DNA from: Streptomyces spectabilis
Lineage (GTDB): Bacteria > Actinomycetota > Actinomycetes > Streptomycetales > Streptomycetaceae
DNA length: 64,000 nt
Assembly: GCF_008704795.1 (NCBI RefSeq)
Contig: NZ_CP023690.1
Coordinates: forward strand, 4,660,501-4,724,500
Direction: 5' to 3'
Part shown: piece after piece, positions 33,795 through 43,628 of the stretch
Numbering within the stretch: position 1 is the first letter of the stretch
Layout of the letters: the number at the start of each line of letters is the position of its first letter
Program-made: the position numbers and the translations under genes
Notes under the pieces: generated by a model
The model's database searches: none
What the model was told of the DNA's origin: nothing
The model's input: only the letters and a program-made list of their open reading frames with translations

Positions 33795-35642
33795 TTACTT
33801 CACAACCGTGATGCGGTCCGCCTTCGGCGGCGCGATCGGCTTGGCCGCCGAGGAGTTCGCGGCGAAGTAGTCGTTGAGCGCCTTCAGGTCGTCCGCGCCG
33901 ACCAGCGGCTTCGTGCCCTTGCCCAGCTCGGCGAAGCCGTCGCCGCCGCCCGCGAGGAAGGAGTTCAGGGCGACGCGGTAAGTGGCGTTCGCGTCCAGCG
34001 GCTTGCCGTTCAGGCGCACCGAGTCGGTGACGATCCGGTCCGCGCCCGTCTTCGTCATGTCCAGCGTGTACGTGAGCCCGTCGGAGATCTGGAGGATCTT
34101 CGGGGAGGCCTCGTTCGAGCCGCTGACCTGCTGGCGCAGGGCGGTGAGCAGCTGCGCGCCGGTGAGGTCGACGAGGTTCACGGTGTTGGCGAACGGCTGC
34201 ACGGTGAACGCCTCGCCGTACGTCACGACGCCGTCGCCCTCGCTACCGCTCGCCTTGTGGACGAGGTCGGAGCGGATGCCGCCCGGGTTCATCAGGGCCA
34301 CGGCGGCCTTCGGGTCCAGGGACTTGGCGTGCGCGAGCTGCGCGTCGGCGATGAGGTCGCCGAGCGGCGACTCGGGCGTTCCGGCGCCCCGGCCGGGGAT
34401 GTCGCCGGAGATGTAGCCGACGGGCCGGTTGGCGATGGGCGCGGCCAGCTTGTTCCAGCGGTCGATCAGGCGCGTCATGTCGGCGGCCTTGGGCTGCGTG
34501 CGGCTGACGACGTGGTTGGCGGACTGCACGCCGGTGCGCACGATGTCCTTGGTCTTGCGGTCGTACGTCAGCGTGGTGTCGGTGTAGAGCTTGCCGTACG
34601 AGGACGCCGACGTGACCATGCGCGGCTTGCCCGCCGGGTCGGGGATGGTGCACACGTACGCCTGGTGCGTGTGGCCGGTGACGAACGCGTCGACCTTGGG
34701 CGAGGCGTTCTTGGCGATCGCGGCGATGGGGCCGGAGATGCCGTCGCCCGCGCCCGGCGAGTCGCAGTCGTAGTTGTAGGCCTGGCTGGCCGGGGAGCCG
34801 CCCTCGTGGATGAGGGTGACGATCGACTTCACGCCCTGCTTGTCGAGGACCTTCGCGTACTTGTTGATCGTCTCGACCTCGTCGTGGAACTTCAGGCCCT
34901 TGATGCCGTCGGCCGAGACGATGTCCGGGGTGCCTTCGAGGGTGAGGCCGATGAAGCCGATCTTCACGCCCTTGTGCTTCCACACGAAGTAGGGCTTGAG
35001 GAGGGACTTGCCGGTCTTCTCCTTGGTCACGTTCGCCGTGAGGTAGGGGAAGTCGGCGCCCTTGAACTCCTTGGCCTTGCCGTGCTTGTCCTTCTCGTAG
35101 CAGCCGTCCTTGGGGTGACAGCCGCCGTTCTGGATGCGCGACAGTTCCGCGGCGCCCTCGTCGAACTCGTGGTTGCCGACGCTGGAGACGTCCAGGTCCA
35201 TCTTGTTCAGGGCCTCGACGCTCGGCTCGTCGTGGAAGAGCCCGGAGAGCAGCGGGCTCGCGCCTATGAGGTCGCCGGCCGCCGCCGTGATCGAGTACGG
35301 GTGGCCCTTGCGGGCCGTGCGCAGGGACGTCGCCAGATACTCGGCACCGCCCGCGTCGATCTTCTTCTCCGTGCCGTCCGGCTGCTTCTCGGTGACCTGG
35401 CCCGAGGAACCGGCGGGTGCCTGGAGGTTGCCGTGGAAGTCGTTGAAGGAGAGCAGCTGCACATCGACCGTGCGCTTCTTGCCGTGGTGCCCCACGGCCG
35501 CCATCCGGTCCTGACCCTGCTCCTGGCCCGCGGCCGCGGGCAGCGCGGCGGCGAGCGCGCCGACGGTGGCGAGGCCCGCCGTGAGGGCGAGCACCCGGGC
35601 GGCTCTGCGCCTCGGCCTGCGTGGCTGGGATGTGGCTGACAC
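33795..35642 (-). CDS. Secreted bifunctional UDP-sugar hydrolase/5'-nucleotidase
   Basis: 615 residues from GTG 35642 (AGGGGAAC upstream). Signal peptide: basic RRPRRRAARVLALTAGLATVGALAAALPAAAG. The metallophosphatase domain has LLSFNDFHGNL, GDLIGASP, GNHEFDEG and GHTHQAYVC; the C-terminal domain has NPGGIRSDL and GEAFTVQPFANTV for nucleotide binding. The enzyme releases phosphate from extracellular nucleotides, fitting a phosphate-starvation role and the PHO-box-like repeats upstream (35742-35763). Confidence 0.9.
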   Translation of the reverse strand: MSATSQPRRPRRRAARVLALTAGLATVGALAAALPAAAGQEQGQDRMAAVGHHGKKRTVDVQLLSFNDFHGNLQAPAGSSGQVTEKQPDGTEKKIDAGGAEYLATSLRTARKGHPYSITAAAGDLIGASPLLSGLFHDEPSVEALNKMDLDVSSVGNHEFDEGAAELSRIQNGGCHPKDGCYEKDKHGKAKEFKGADFPYLTANVTKEKTGKSLLKPYFVWKHKGVKIGFIGLTLEGTPDIVSADGIKGLKFHDEVETINKYAKVLDKQGVKSIVTLIHEGGSPASQAYNYDCDSPGAGDGISGPIAAIAKNASPKVDAFVTGHTHQAYVCTIPDPAGKPRMVTSASSYGKLYTDTTLTYDRKTKDIVRTGVQSANHVVSRTQPKAADMTRLIDRWNKLAAPIANRPVGYISGDIPGRGAGTPESPLGDLIADAQLAHAKSLDPKAAVALMNPGGIRSDLVHKASGSEGDGVVTYGEAFTVQPFANTVNLVDLTGAQLLTALRQQVSGSNEASPKILQISDGLTYTLDMTKTGADRIVTDSVRLNGKPLDANATYRVALNSFLAGGGDGFAELGKGTKPLVGADDLKALNDYFAANSSAAKPIAPPKADRITVVK

Positions 35643-35741
35643 GTGTTCCCCTGGGGTGGTGTGGACGACTGGGGCCGTGCGGAAGCCTATGGTCAACGCG
35701 CGTAGCGCAACAGAGTCCCGCTGGTTACAGCCTGATAGCCA

Positions 35742-35763
35742 TTCACGGGAACGCCGGGTGAAG
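35742..35763 (-). promoter_or_regulatory. Candidate PHO box upstream of the 5'-nucleotidase
   Basis: On the minus strand two adjacent 11-bp units read CTTCACCCGGC and GTTCCCGTGAA, both close to the GTTCACC-type direct repeat unit bound by PhoP in Streptomyces. They lie 100-121 bp before the GTG start, upstream of a likely TAGGCT -10 box. Confidence 0.5.
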
Positions 35764-35854
35764 ACCGGCCCCTCCCCGGAGGGCCGGGGGCGAGCGCGCA
35801 GCGCGACGCCGCCCAAGGTGCCGCCGTCGGCGGAAGCCGACTTACCCTCGACGC

Positions 35855-36796
35855 ATGACAGACGAGACGCCCGCCAGGACACCCGCCGCCCTCCGTCAGA
35901 TCGACACGTACGACGTGCTCACGGCCGAGCAGGCCACCGCCGTGCTCGCGCTCCTCACGGAGGCCGCGCGCACCGACGGCCAGCAGGCCGTGTCCGAGCA
36001 GGGACGCCTCCAGCTGCGCGGCGGCGCCCGGGAGGGCGTGCGGCATCTGCTCCTGACGGTCGACGGCGAACTCGTCGGCTACGCACAGCTGGAGGACAAC
36101 GACCCCGTCGAGGCCCCGGCCGCCGAGCTGGTGGTGCACCCGGCGCACCGCGGCCACGGGCACGGCCGTGCGCTCGGCGCCGCGCTGCTCGCGGAGTCGG
36201 GCAGGCGGCTGCGGGTGTGGGCGCACGGCGGGCACTCCGCGGCCCGGCACCTGGCGCAGGTGCTCGGCCTCACCCTGTTCCGCGAGCTGCGCCAGATGCG
36301 CCGGCCCCTGGACGGCCTCGACCTCGCCGAGCCGGCGCTGCCCGAGGGCGTGCGCGTACGCGCCTTCGTCCCCGGCGCGGACGACGCCGCCTGGCTCGCG
36401 GTGAACGCGGAGGCGTTCGCGCACCACCCGGAGCAGGGCTCGCTGACGCAGCGGGACCTCGACGACCGCAAGGCGGAGCCGTGGTTCGACCCGGCCGGGT
36501 TCTTCCTGGCCGAGCGCGTCTCCCCGGACGGCGCCGAGCTGATCGGCTTCCACTGGACGAAGACGCACGCGGCGGAGCGGCTCGGCGAGGTGTACGTCCT
36601 CGGGGTACGGCCCGGCGCCCAGGGCGGCGGCCTCGGCAAGTCCCTCACCGCGATCGGCCTCCGCCACCTGGCCGCGGCGGGCCTCCCGACGGCGATGCTG
36701 TACGTCGACGCGGACAACAAGGCGGCGGTGAGCGTGTACGAGCGGATGGGGTTCAGCATCCACGAGACGGACCTGATGTACCGCACGGAGTCCTGA
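35855..36796 (+). CDS. mshD: Mycothiol synthase
   Basis: 313 residues, two tandem GNAT domains as in MshD. The N-terminal domain contains ELVVHPAHRGHGHGRALGAALL and the C-terminal one EVYVLGVRPGAQGGGLGKSLTAIGLRHL with AMLYVDADNKAAVSVYERMGF. The enzyme acetylates Cys-GlcN-inositol with acetyl-CoA, the last step of mycothiol synthesis. ATG lies 6 nt after a TACCCT -10 box (35843-35848): leaderless. The last 16 bases fall inside a 90-bp tandem repeat. Confidence 0.93.
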   Translation: MTDETPARTPAALRQIDTYDVLTAEQATAVLALLTEAARTDGQQAVSEQGRLQLRGGAREGVRHLLLTVDGELVGYAQLEDNDPVEAPAAELVVHPAHRGHGHGRALGAALLAESGRRLRVWAHGGHSAARHLAQVLGLTLFRELRQMRRPLDGLDLAEPALPEGVRVRAFVPGADDAAWLAVNAEAFAHHPEQGSLTQRDLDDRKAEPWFDPAGFFLAERVSPDGAELIGFHWTKTHAAERLGEVYVLGVRPGAQGGGLGKSLTAIGLRHLAAAGLPTAMLYVDADNKAAVSVYERMGFSIHETDLMYRTES

Positions 36797-37037
36797 CGGG
36801 GGACCTCCAGGACCGCTTGTCGCGCTCCGCGCTCGTCCTCAAGCGCCGGACGGGCTGAAAGTGGGCTGAGCCGCACCGCGTCCTGACGGGGGGCCTCCGG
36901 GACCGCTTGTCGCGCTCCGCGCTCGTCCTCAGACGCCGGACGGGCTGAATGTGGGCTGAGCCGCACCGCTCGTCCGCACCCTTGAGGCGGACCTGGCGTA
37001 CGGGCTGAATGTGGCCTGGCCCGCACCGCTCGTCCGC
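36781..37037. repeat. 90-bp tandem repeat plus 60-bp repeat behind mshD
   Basis: Unit 1 (36781-36870) and unit 2 (36871-36960) are nearly identical, each holding one copy of the 24-bp Streptomyces intergenic element (36834-36857 and 36924-36947) and the segment GACCGCTTGTCGCGCTCCGC. A shorter unit follows, with CCGCACCGCTCGTCCGC at 36961 and again 60 bp later at 37021. Unit 1 begins inside the mshD coding end. In the rest of the gap to ppk (37038-37303) I see one hairpin, AGGCGTC-gtgta-GACGCCT (37090-37108), and no gene or clear PHO box. Confidence 0.75.
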
Positions 37038-37303
37038 GGCGAACTCGGAGTGGGGCGGCACGAGTTCGTTCAGGCCGTTTCCCTGGCCGAGGCGTCGTGT
37101 AGACGCCTGGGGGTCCCCATGCGCACTCCCAGGCGTCATGTCGGCGTAACCAATGATTCAGACAGGCTTGCGACGCTCAGGCAATGCAGCCCCCCACCGT
37201 GCCCGAACCGGTGCAGGACCGTGCGCGCCACAACGGCCGGGCCCGTCCCGCGCCCGCGCTCTCCGGCGCGCCCGCCGGGGGTGACGCACGGAAGAATAAG
37301 ACC

Positions 37304-39577
37304 ATGAGCGAGCCCACCGCGCAGACCGAAGCCCCGAGCCCGGACGCCGACGGCATCCGGCACGTCCAGCCCTCCGTCGGCGCCCTCGCCGCGCACCGGC
37401 CGCACACCATCGCGGCCGCCGTCTCCGACCTCGATCCGGACATCGACGCCGACCTCGACGCGTACGACGAGGACGCCCAGGCGGGCCACGGCGGCGCCGC
37501 CCTTCCACAGGGCCGCTTCCTGGACCGGGAGCGCAGCTGGCTCGCCTTCAACGAACGCGTCCTGGAGCTCGCCGAGGACCCGGGCACCCCGCTCCTGGAG
37601 CGGGCGAACTTCCTGGCGATCTTCGCCTCGAACCTGGACGAGTTCTTCATGGTCCGGGTCGCGGGGCTCAAGCGCCGCATCGCGACCGGCGTCGCCACCC
37701 GATCGGCCTCCGGCCTCCAGCCCCGCGAGGTCCTCGAACTCATCTGGAACCGCTCCCGCGAGCTCATGGCCCGGCACGCCGCCTGCTACCAGGAAGAGGT
37801 CGCCCCCGCCCTCGCCGACGAGGGCATCCACGTGGTGCGCTGGCACGAGCTCACCGACAAGGAGCAGTCCCGGCTCTACACGCTGTTCATGCAGCGCATC
37901 TTCCCGGTGCTCACTCCCCTGGCCGTGGACCCCGCGCACCCCTTCCCGTACATCTCGGGCCTGTCCCTGAACCTCGCCGTGGTGATCGAGAACCCGGTCA
38001 CGGGCCACGAGCACTTCGCCCGCGTCAAGGTCCCGCCGCTCCTGTCCCGCTTCCTGGAGGCCTCGCCGCAGCGGTACGTCCCCATCGAGGACGTCATCGC
38101 CGCGCCCAAGCACCTCCAGGAGCTGTTCCCGGGGATGAACATCCGGGAGCACCACATGTTCCGGCTCACCCGGAACGAGGACCTGGAGGTGGAGGAGGAC
38201 GACGCCGAGAACCTCCTCCAGGCCCTGGAGAAGGAGCTGATGCGGCGCCGCTTCGGGCCGCCGGTGCGCCTGGAGGTCGAGGAGTCCATCGACAAGGACG
38301 TCCTCGACCTGCTGGTGCGCGAGCTGAAGATCAGCGAGGCCGAGGTGTACCCGCTGCCGGGGCCGCTCGACCTCACCGGTCTGTTCGCCATCGCGGGCCT
38401 GGACCGGCCCGAGCTGAAGTACCCCAAGTTCGTCGCGGGCACCCACCGGGACCTCGCCGAGGTCGAGTCGGCGTCCGCGCCCGACATCTTCGCCGCCCTG
38501 CGCGGCGGCCACGACGTGCTCCTGCACCACCCGTACGACTCGTTCTCCACGTCCGTGCAGGCCTTCCTCGAACAGGCCGCGGCCGACGAGAACGTGCTCG
38601 CCATCAAGCAGACCCTGTACCGCACCTCCGGCGACTCGCCGATAGTGGACGCGCTCATCGACGCCGCCGAGTCCGGCAAGCAGGTCCTCGTCCTGGTGGA
38701 GCTGAAGGCCCGCTTCGACGAGCAGGCCAACATCAAGTGGGCCCGCAAGCTGGAGGAGGCGGGCTGCCACGTCGTCTACGGCCTGGTCGGTCTGAAGACC
38801 CACTGCAAGCTGTCGCTCGTCGTCCGCCAGGAGGGCGACCAGCTGATGCGCTACTCGCACGTCGGCACCGGCAACTACCACCCCAAGACCGCCCGCCTGT
38901 ACGAGGACCTGGGCCTGCTCACCGCCAACCAGGAAGTCGGCGCGGACCTCTCGGACCTGTTCAACCGGCTCTCCGGCTACTCGCGCCGCGAGACCTACCG
39001 CCGGCTCCTCGTGGCCCCGCGCTCCCTGCGCGACGGCCTGATCACCCGCATCAACCGGGAGGTCCAGCACCACCGCGCGGGCCGCCCCGCCTACGTCCGC
39101 ATCAAGGTCAACTCGATCGTGGACGAGGCCGTCATCGACGCGCTGTACCGCGCCTCGCAGGCGGGCGTCACGGTGGACGTGTGGGTGCGCGGCATCTGCG
39201 CGGTGCGGCCCGGCGTCGCGGGGCTTTCCGAGAACATACGCGTGCGTTCCGTGCTCGGCCGCTTCCTGGAGCACTCCCGGGTCTTCGCCTTCGGCAACGG
39301 CGGCGAACCGGAGGTGTGGATCGGCAGCGCCGACATGATGCACCGCAACCTCGACCGCCGCATCGAGGCGATGGTGAGGGTCATGGCCCCGGCCCACCGG
39401 GCCACCCTCAACCGGCTGCTCGAGACCGGCATGTCGGACACCACGGCCTCGTGGCACCTGGGGGCGGACGGCAACTGGACGCGGCATTCCACGGACCCGG
39501 AAGGCCAGCCCCTGCGGAACGTACAGGAGATGCTCATAGACGCCCGGAGGCGCCGGCGTGGCACAGCAACACCATGA
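37304..39577 (+). CDS. ppk: Polyphosphate kinase
   Basis: 757 residues, full length. [20 protein letters not shown] opens the N domain. The autophosphorylated histidine is H519 in [19 protein letters not shown] and the second catalytic histidine H680 in [15 protein letters not shown]. The enzyme makes polyphosphate from ATP reversibly. ATG at 37304 has GGAAG 9 nt upstream and matches the family start; an in-frame ATG 40 codons upstream would add a low-complexity extension. The 3' end overlaps the CHAD-domain gene by 20 bp. Confidence 0.95.
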   Translation: MSEPTAQTEAPSPDADGIRHVQPSVGALAAHRPHTIAAAVSDLDPDIDADLDAYDEDAQAGHGGAALPQGRFLDRERSWLAFNERVLELAEDPGTPLLERANFLAIFASNLDEFFMVRVAGLKRRIATGVATRSASGLQPREVLELIWNRSRELMARHAACYQEEVAPALADEGIHVVRWHELTDKEQSRLYTLFMQRIFPVLTPLAVDPAHPFPYISGLSLNLAVVIENPVTGHEHFARVKVPPLLSRFLEASPQRYVPIEDVIAAPKHLQELFPGMNIREHHMFRLTRNEDLEVEEDDAENLLQALEKELMRRRFGPPVRLEVEESIDKDVLDLLVRELKISEAEVYPLPGPLDLTGLFAIAGLDRPELKYPKFVAGTHRDLAEVESASAPDIFAALRGGHDVLLHHPYDSFSTSVQAFLEQAAADENVLAIKQTLYRTSGDSPIVDALIDAAESGKQVLVLVELKARFDEQANIKWARKLEEAGCHVVYGLVGLKTHCKLSLVVRQEGDQLMRYSHVGTGNYHPKTARLYEDLGLLTANQEVGADLSDLFNRLSGYSRRETYRRLLVAPRSLRDGLITRINREVQHHRAGRPAYVRIKVNSIVDEAVIDALYRASQAGVTVDVWVRGICAVRPGVAGLSENIRVRSVLGRFLEHSRVFAFGNGGEPEVWIGSADMMHRNLDRRIEAMVRVMAPAHRATLNRLLETGMSDTTASWHLGADGNWTRHSTDPEGQPLRNVQEMLIDARRRRRGTATP

Positions 39578-40592
39578 GATGACGGCGGGCGAGGCCCTGT
39601 CGGTCTACCTGCAGGACCAGGCGACCGAATTCCTCCGCTCGCTGCGGCTGCACCGCGAGTCCTCCACGGACGCACAAGGGGCCGAGGAGGCGCTCGCCGC
39701 GGCCCGCTCGCTGCGCCGCGCCGCGCGCCGCGTCGGCGCCACCCTGCACACCTTCCGCCCGCTCCTGGACCAGGAGTGGACGGAGGGGCTCCGGCCGGAG
39801 CTGGCCTGGCTCTCGGGCACGCTGGCGCGCGAGCACGCCTACGCCGCCCGGCTCGACCGCCTCCTGGGCGCCTTGCACCGCTTGTCGACCCCGGCTGCTC
39901 CCGCTGTGGGCAATCGGGCACAGCCCCCGGCGCCCCGCGCGGGCGAAGCAAAGGCAGGCGCCAGGAAGCCCGCAGGGCAGCTCGCCGTGGGGGCGGCCAA
40001 GGCGGCAGCCCTCCTGGAGCGCCAGCTCACCCTGGCCCGCACCAGGGCCCACTCCGCCGCCCTCCAGGCCTTCGGCTCCTCCCGCTTCCACGCCGTCGCC
40101 GACAACGTCGCCGTCATGGCCAGCGAGGTGCCCCTGCGCCCCGCCCCGGACACGGACCTGAAGCCCCTGGCCGCCGCGGCCGACGCCCACCTCACGGAGG
40201 CCGTCGCCGCCCTGCCACTGCTGCGCGCGGGCCACCCGTACAACGCCGAGGCCCTCGTCCACGGCCTGGCCGCCGACACGGCGCCGGAGGCCCAGGACGC
40301 CCCCTGGCTGAAGGTCCGCTCGCTGCTGCGCCTGCACCGCTACGCCCAGGAGGTCCTGCTCGGCGCCGCCCCGCCGGACGCCCGGCTCGCCGCGGCGGGT
40401 GCGGCCCTGGACCGCCACCGCGAGGCCGCGGAGGCCGCCGCGGCGGCCGCGGCCGCCGCCCGCACCCCGCGCATCGCCCCGGCCACCGCGTACGCGCTCG
40501 GCGTCCTGCACGCCGACCAGCGCCACGAGGTGGAGGCGGCGAGGTTCGCGTTCCAGCAGGCGTGGCTGCGGGAGGCGGTCACGGCACCGTGA
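39558..40592 (+). CDS. CHAD-domain protein
   Basis: 344 residues, helical and rich in Arg/His. [46 protein letters not shown] and [17 protein letters not shown]...[11 protein letters not shown] are CHAD features, with conserved histidines predicted to bind polyphosphate. GTG at 39558 has GGAGG 7 nt upstream and lies inside the end of ppk. Overlap with ppk and known binding of polyphosphate by CHAD domains point to a role in localising or sensing polyphosphate granules. Confidence 0.88.
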   Translation: MAQQHHEMTAGEALSVYLQDQATEFLRSLRLHRESSTDAQGAEEALAAARSLRRAARRVGATLHTFRPLLDQEWTEGLRPELAWLSGTLAREHAYAARLDRLLGALHRLSTPAAPAVGNRAQPPAPRAGEAKAGARKPAGQLAVGAAKAAALLERQLTLARTRAHSAALQAFGSSRFHAVADNVAVMASEVPLRPAPDTDLKPLAAAADAHLTEAVAALPLLRAGHPYNAEALVHGLAADTAPEAQDAPWLKVRSLLRLHRYAQEVLLGAAPPDARLAAAGAALDRHREAAEAAAAAAAAARTPRIAPATAYALGVLHADQRHEVEAARFAFQQAWLREAVTAP

Positions 40593-40608
40593 GCCGAAGG
40601 GCGGTCCG

Positions 40609-41037
40609 ATGACGGGCGCACCGGAGCCGGTCAGGGCGGCGGGCTGCGTCCTGTGGCGCCGCTCCACCGTCCCGGACGGCCTGGTCCTCTGCCTGGTCCA
40701 CCGGCCGAAGTACGACGACTGGAGCTGGCCGAAGGGCAAGATCAAGCCGGGCGAGACGCTCCTGGCCTGCGCCCTGCGCGAGGTCGAGGAGGAGACGGGC
40801 CAGCGCTGCGCCCCCGGCCCGCCGCTCCCCACGGCCCGCTACCTCGCGAACGGCCGCCCCAAAGAGGTCCACTACTGGGCCGCCGAGGCCCTCGGCGGCC
40901 ACTTCACGCCCAGCCGCGAGGTCGACCGCGTCCGCTGGCTCGCCCCGGGAGAGGCCCGCGCACGCCTCACCCAGCTCCGCGACCGCGAGCTCCTCGACGC
41001 CTTCCTGGCGGCCCCGCACGCCCTCGGGACGCTCTGA
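40609..41037 (+). CDS. NUDIX hydrolase
   Basis: 142 residues. The Nudix box G-x5-E-x7-REVEEETG is complete, from GKIKPGE to EVEEETG. Start ATG 40609 follows AAGG. Family members hydrolyse nucleoside diphosphates linked to another moiety, and several act on diadenosine or inositol polyphosphates. Position directly after ppk and the CHAD gene, with 16 bp spacing, suggests a polyphosphate or nucleotide role within one operon. The lack of extra domains leaves the substrate open. Confidence 0.9.
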   Translation: MTGAPEPVRAAGCVLWRRSTVPDGLVLCLVHRPKYDDWSWPKGKIKPGETLLACALREVEEETGQRCAPGPPLPTARYLANGRPKEVHYWAAEALGGHFTPSREVDRVRWLAPGEARARLTQLRDRELLDAFLAAPHALGTL

Positions 41038-41174
41038 CCCCGCGCCCACCTGCGGCCCCGCCTTCACCGGGGGGCGTGCACTACCCAGCGCCCGCTCACG
41101 AATGCGCGCCCACCGAAGCTTTCACGCGCTCGTCGATGTAATCGGCCCGTGACCTAACCACAAAGTCCGCGTAG

Positions 41175-41213
41175 GTTCACCGCTCGTTCACTTATGCCCA
41201 TTGGCGGCTTCAC
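41175..41213 (+). promoter_or_regulatory. PHO box (PhoP operator) of the pst operon
   Basis: GTTCAC at 41175 and again at 41186, then CTTCAC at 41208: three half-sites in exact 11-bp register (the unit at 41197 is degenerate). This is the direct-repeat pattern bound by PhoP in Streptomyces. It lies 160-200 bp before pstS. The stretch 41038-41375 holds no gene; it carries this operator, the promoter and a long pstS leader. Confidence 0.85.
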
Positions 41214-41375
41214 CTGTTCTGCCTAATTTCGGCCTTACGCGGTGCGACGGCGTGATCGTCGAGAAGCCCCGCCCGCGTACTCGCACCAGCGGCCACCACG
41301 GCCACCCGAACCACTTCGCACGCCGCCACGACAGGCCAGCTCACGGCCGGCGGCTCCCGGAAGGAACTCCCGAAA

Positions 41376-42497
41376 GTGAAGCTTCAGCGCATGAACCGGC
41401 GGGCCCTCACCCTCGGTGCTCTCGCCGTCTCCGGCGCCCTGGCCCTCACGGCGTGCGGCTCGGACGACGACGGCAGCAGCAACGGCGGCAAGAAGACCAC
41501 CGCCAACAGCAACATCGACTGCGAGGGGGCCAAGGGCCAGCTCATGGCCTCCGGCTCGTCCGCGCAGAAGGGCGCCATCGACGCCTGGGTCAAGCAGTAC
41601 CGCGCGGCCTGCAAGGAAGTGCAGCTGCAGTACAAGCCCGACGGCTCCGGCGCCGGCATCACCTCCTTCCTCCAGGGCCAGACCGCCTTCGCGGGCTCCG
41701 ACTCGGCCCTGAAGCCGGAGGAGATCGCCAAGTCGAAGAAGGTCTGCAAGGGCAGCCAGGCCATCGACCTGCCGATGGTCGGCGGCCCGATCGCGATCGG
41801 CTACAACGTCCCGGGCGTCGACAGCCTCACCCTGGACGCCAAGACCGTCGCCGACATCTTCAACGACAAGATCAAGACCTGGGACGACAAGGCGATCCAG
41901 AAGCTCAACCCGGACGCCAAGCTCCCCAGCACCAAGATCCAGGCCTTCCACCGCTCGGACGAGTCCGGCACCACGGACAACTTCACCAAGTACCTGAAGG
42001 GCGCCGCGCCCTCCGCCTGGCCGCACGAGCCCGCCAAGATCTGGGCCGCCAAGGGCGGCCAGTCCGCGAGCGGCTCCTCCGGCGTCGCCCAGCAGGTGAA
42101 GCAGACCGAGGGCGCCATCTCCTACATGGAGCTGTCGTACGCCAGCGAGGGCATCAAGACCGTCGACATCAAGACGGGCGCCAAGGCGCCGGTCAAGGCC
42201 ACCGTCGACAACGCCTCCAAGGCCATCTCCGAGGCCAAGGTCGTCGGCAAGGGCAAGGACCTCGCCATGGAGCTGAACTACAAGCCCTCGGCCGAGGGCG
42301 CGTACCCGATCATCCTGGTCACGTACGAGATCGTCTGCGAGAAGAACAACAACAAGGACACCCTCGCCACCGCGAAGTCCTTCCTGAACTACATCGCGAG
42401 CGACGACGGCCAGTCCGTCCTGAAGGACGAGTCCTACGCCCCGATGCCGACCGAGATCATCACCAAGGTCCGCGAGACCGTCAAGGGCCTGAGCTGA
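41376..42497 (+). CDS. pstS: Phosphate-binding lipoprotein PstS
   Basis: 373 residues. Lipoprotein signal with the lipidated Cys at C27 in ALTAC. Phosphate-binding motifs are present: ASGSSAQ, GSGAG, HRSDESGTT. High-affinity phosphate capture on the outer face of the membrane for the PstCAB transporter. GTG at 41376 with GGAA upstream. Controlled by the PHO box 160 bp upstream. Confidence 0.95.
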   Translation: MKLQRMNRRALTLGALAVSGALALTACGSDDDGSSNGGKKTTANSNIDCEGAKGQLMASGSSAQKGAIDAWVKQYRAACKEVQLQYKPDGSGAGITSFLQGQTAFAGSDSALKPEEIAKSKKVCKGSQAIDLPMVGGPIAIGYNVPGVDSLTLDAKTVADIFNDKIKTWDDKAIQKLNPDAKLPSTKIQAFHRSDESGTTDNFTKYLKGAAPSAWPHEPAKIWAAKGGQSASGSSGVAQQVKQTEGAISYMELSYASEGIKTVDIKTGAKAPVKATVDNASKAISEAKVVGKGKDLAMELNYKPSAEGAYPIILVTYEIVCEKNNNKDTLATAKSFLNYIASDDGQSVLKDESYAPMPTEIITKVRETVKGLS

Positions 42498-42503
42498 ACC
42501 TGA

Positions 42504-42532
42504 GCGCGGCCCGCCTCCCCGGCGGGCCGCGC
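42504..42532 (+). terminator. Hairpin between pstS and pstC (attenuator)
   Basis: GCGCGGCCCGCC (42504-42515), loop TCCCC, GGCGGGCCGCGC (42521-42532): a perfect 12-bp G-C stem beginning 7 bp after the pstS stop codon. No U-tract. Placed inside the operon it would reduce read-through or protect the pstS message end, giving more binding protein than permease. Confidence 0.7.
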
Positions 42533-42602
42533 CGTCCGGTGCACCGCCGCCTGGAACCGTCCGCGCCCACCGCGCGACCGGCTCCGCAGACCGGAGAACC
42601 CC

Positions 42603-43628
42603 ATGGACATACCCACCGACACCCCTCCCCCGCCCTCGCCCGTCGAGGACATCAAGCCCACGACCACCGAGCAGAAGCGCGCCGCACGCGGCGCCACCCG
42701 CCCCGGTGACCGGATCTTCCTCACGCTCTCGCGGGGCTCCGGCATCGTGCTGCTGCTGATCATGGCCGCCATCGCGGCCTTCCTCGCCTACCGCGCGTCC
42801 ATCGCGCTCGCGGACAACGAGGGCAGCTTCCTCACCACCTTCGAGTGGGACCCCGCCGGCGCCCTGCACGACGGCAAGCCCTACTTCGGCATCGCCGTCC
42901 TGGTCTTCGGCACCATCGTGAGCTCGATCATCGCGCTCGCCATCGCCGTGCCCGTGGCCATCGGCATCGCCCTGTTCATCTCGCACTACGCGCCGCGCAG
43001 GCTGGCCGCCCCCCTCGCCTTCGTGATCGACCTGCTTGCCGCCGTGCCCTCGATCGTCTACGGCCTGTGGGGCGCCCTCGTGGTCGCCCCGAAGCTCACC
43101 GGGCTCTACAGCTGGCTCGACGACTACTTCGGCTGGACCGGCATCTTCGAGTACCAGGGCGGCGCCCCGCGCTCCCTCATGACCGTCGGCATCCTGCTCG
43201 CGATCATGATCCTGCCGATCATCACCAACGTGAGCCGCGAGGTCTTCCTCCAGTCCCCGAAGATGCACGAGGAGGCCGCGCTCGCCCTCGGCGCCACGCG
43301 CTGGGAGGTCATCCGCATGTCGGTCCTCCCCTTCGGCCGCTCGGGCGTCATCTCCGCCTCGATGCTGGGCCTCGGCCGCGCGCTCGGCGAGACGATCGCC
43401 GTGGCCACCGTGCTCTCCCCGACCTTCGTGATCCAGGCTTCCGTACTCGACTACGGCGGCGGCACGTTCGCGCAGAACATCGCCAGCAAGTTCAGTGAGG
43501 CCAGCGAGTACGGCCAGGACGCCCTCATCGCCTCCGGTCTCGTCCTCTTCGTTCTCACTCTTCTTGTCAACGGCGCGGCCCGGATGATCATCGCCCGCCG
43601 CAAGGAGTACTCGGGGGCCAACGCATGA
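42603..43628 (+). CDS. pstC: Phosphate ABC transporter permease PstC
   Basis: 341 residues, six predicted membrane helices after a 45-residue cytoplasmic N-terminus. The EAA loop that contacts PstB is visible (MHEEAALALGATRWEVIRMSVLPFGRSGV). Stop overlaps the pstA start (ATGA). Confidence 0.95.
   Translation: MDIPTDTPPPPSPVEDIKPTTTEQKRAARGATRPGDRIFLTLSRGSGIVLLLIMAAIAAFLAYRASIALADNEGSFLTTFEWDPAGALHDGKPYFGIAVLVFGTIVSSIIALAIAVPVAIGIALFISHYAPRRLAAPLAFVIDLLAAVPSIVYGLWGALVVAPKLTGLYSWLDDYFGWTGIFEYQGGAPRSLMTVGILLAIMILPIITNVSREVFLQSPKMHEEAALALGATRWEVIRMSVLPFGRSGVISASMLGLGRALGETIAVATVLSPTFVIQASVLDYGGGTFAQNIASKFSEASEYGQDALIASGLVLFVLTLLVNGAARMIIARRKEYSGANA

Noticed and set aside
37184..37303. Alternative ppk start 40 codons upstream
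   Set aside because: Adds a low-complexity stretch without a ribosome site; the family start and GGAAG support 37304.
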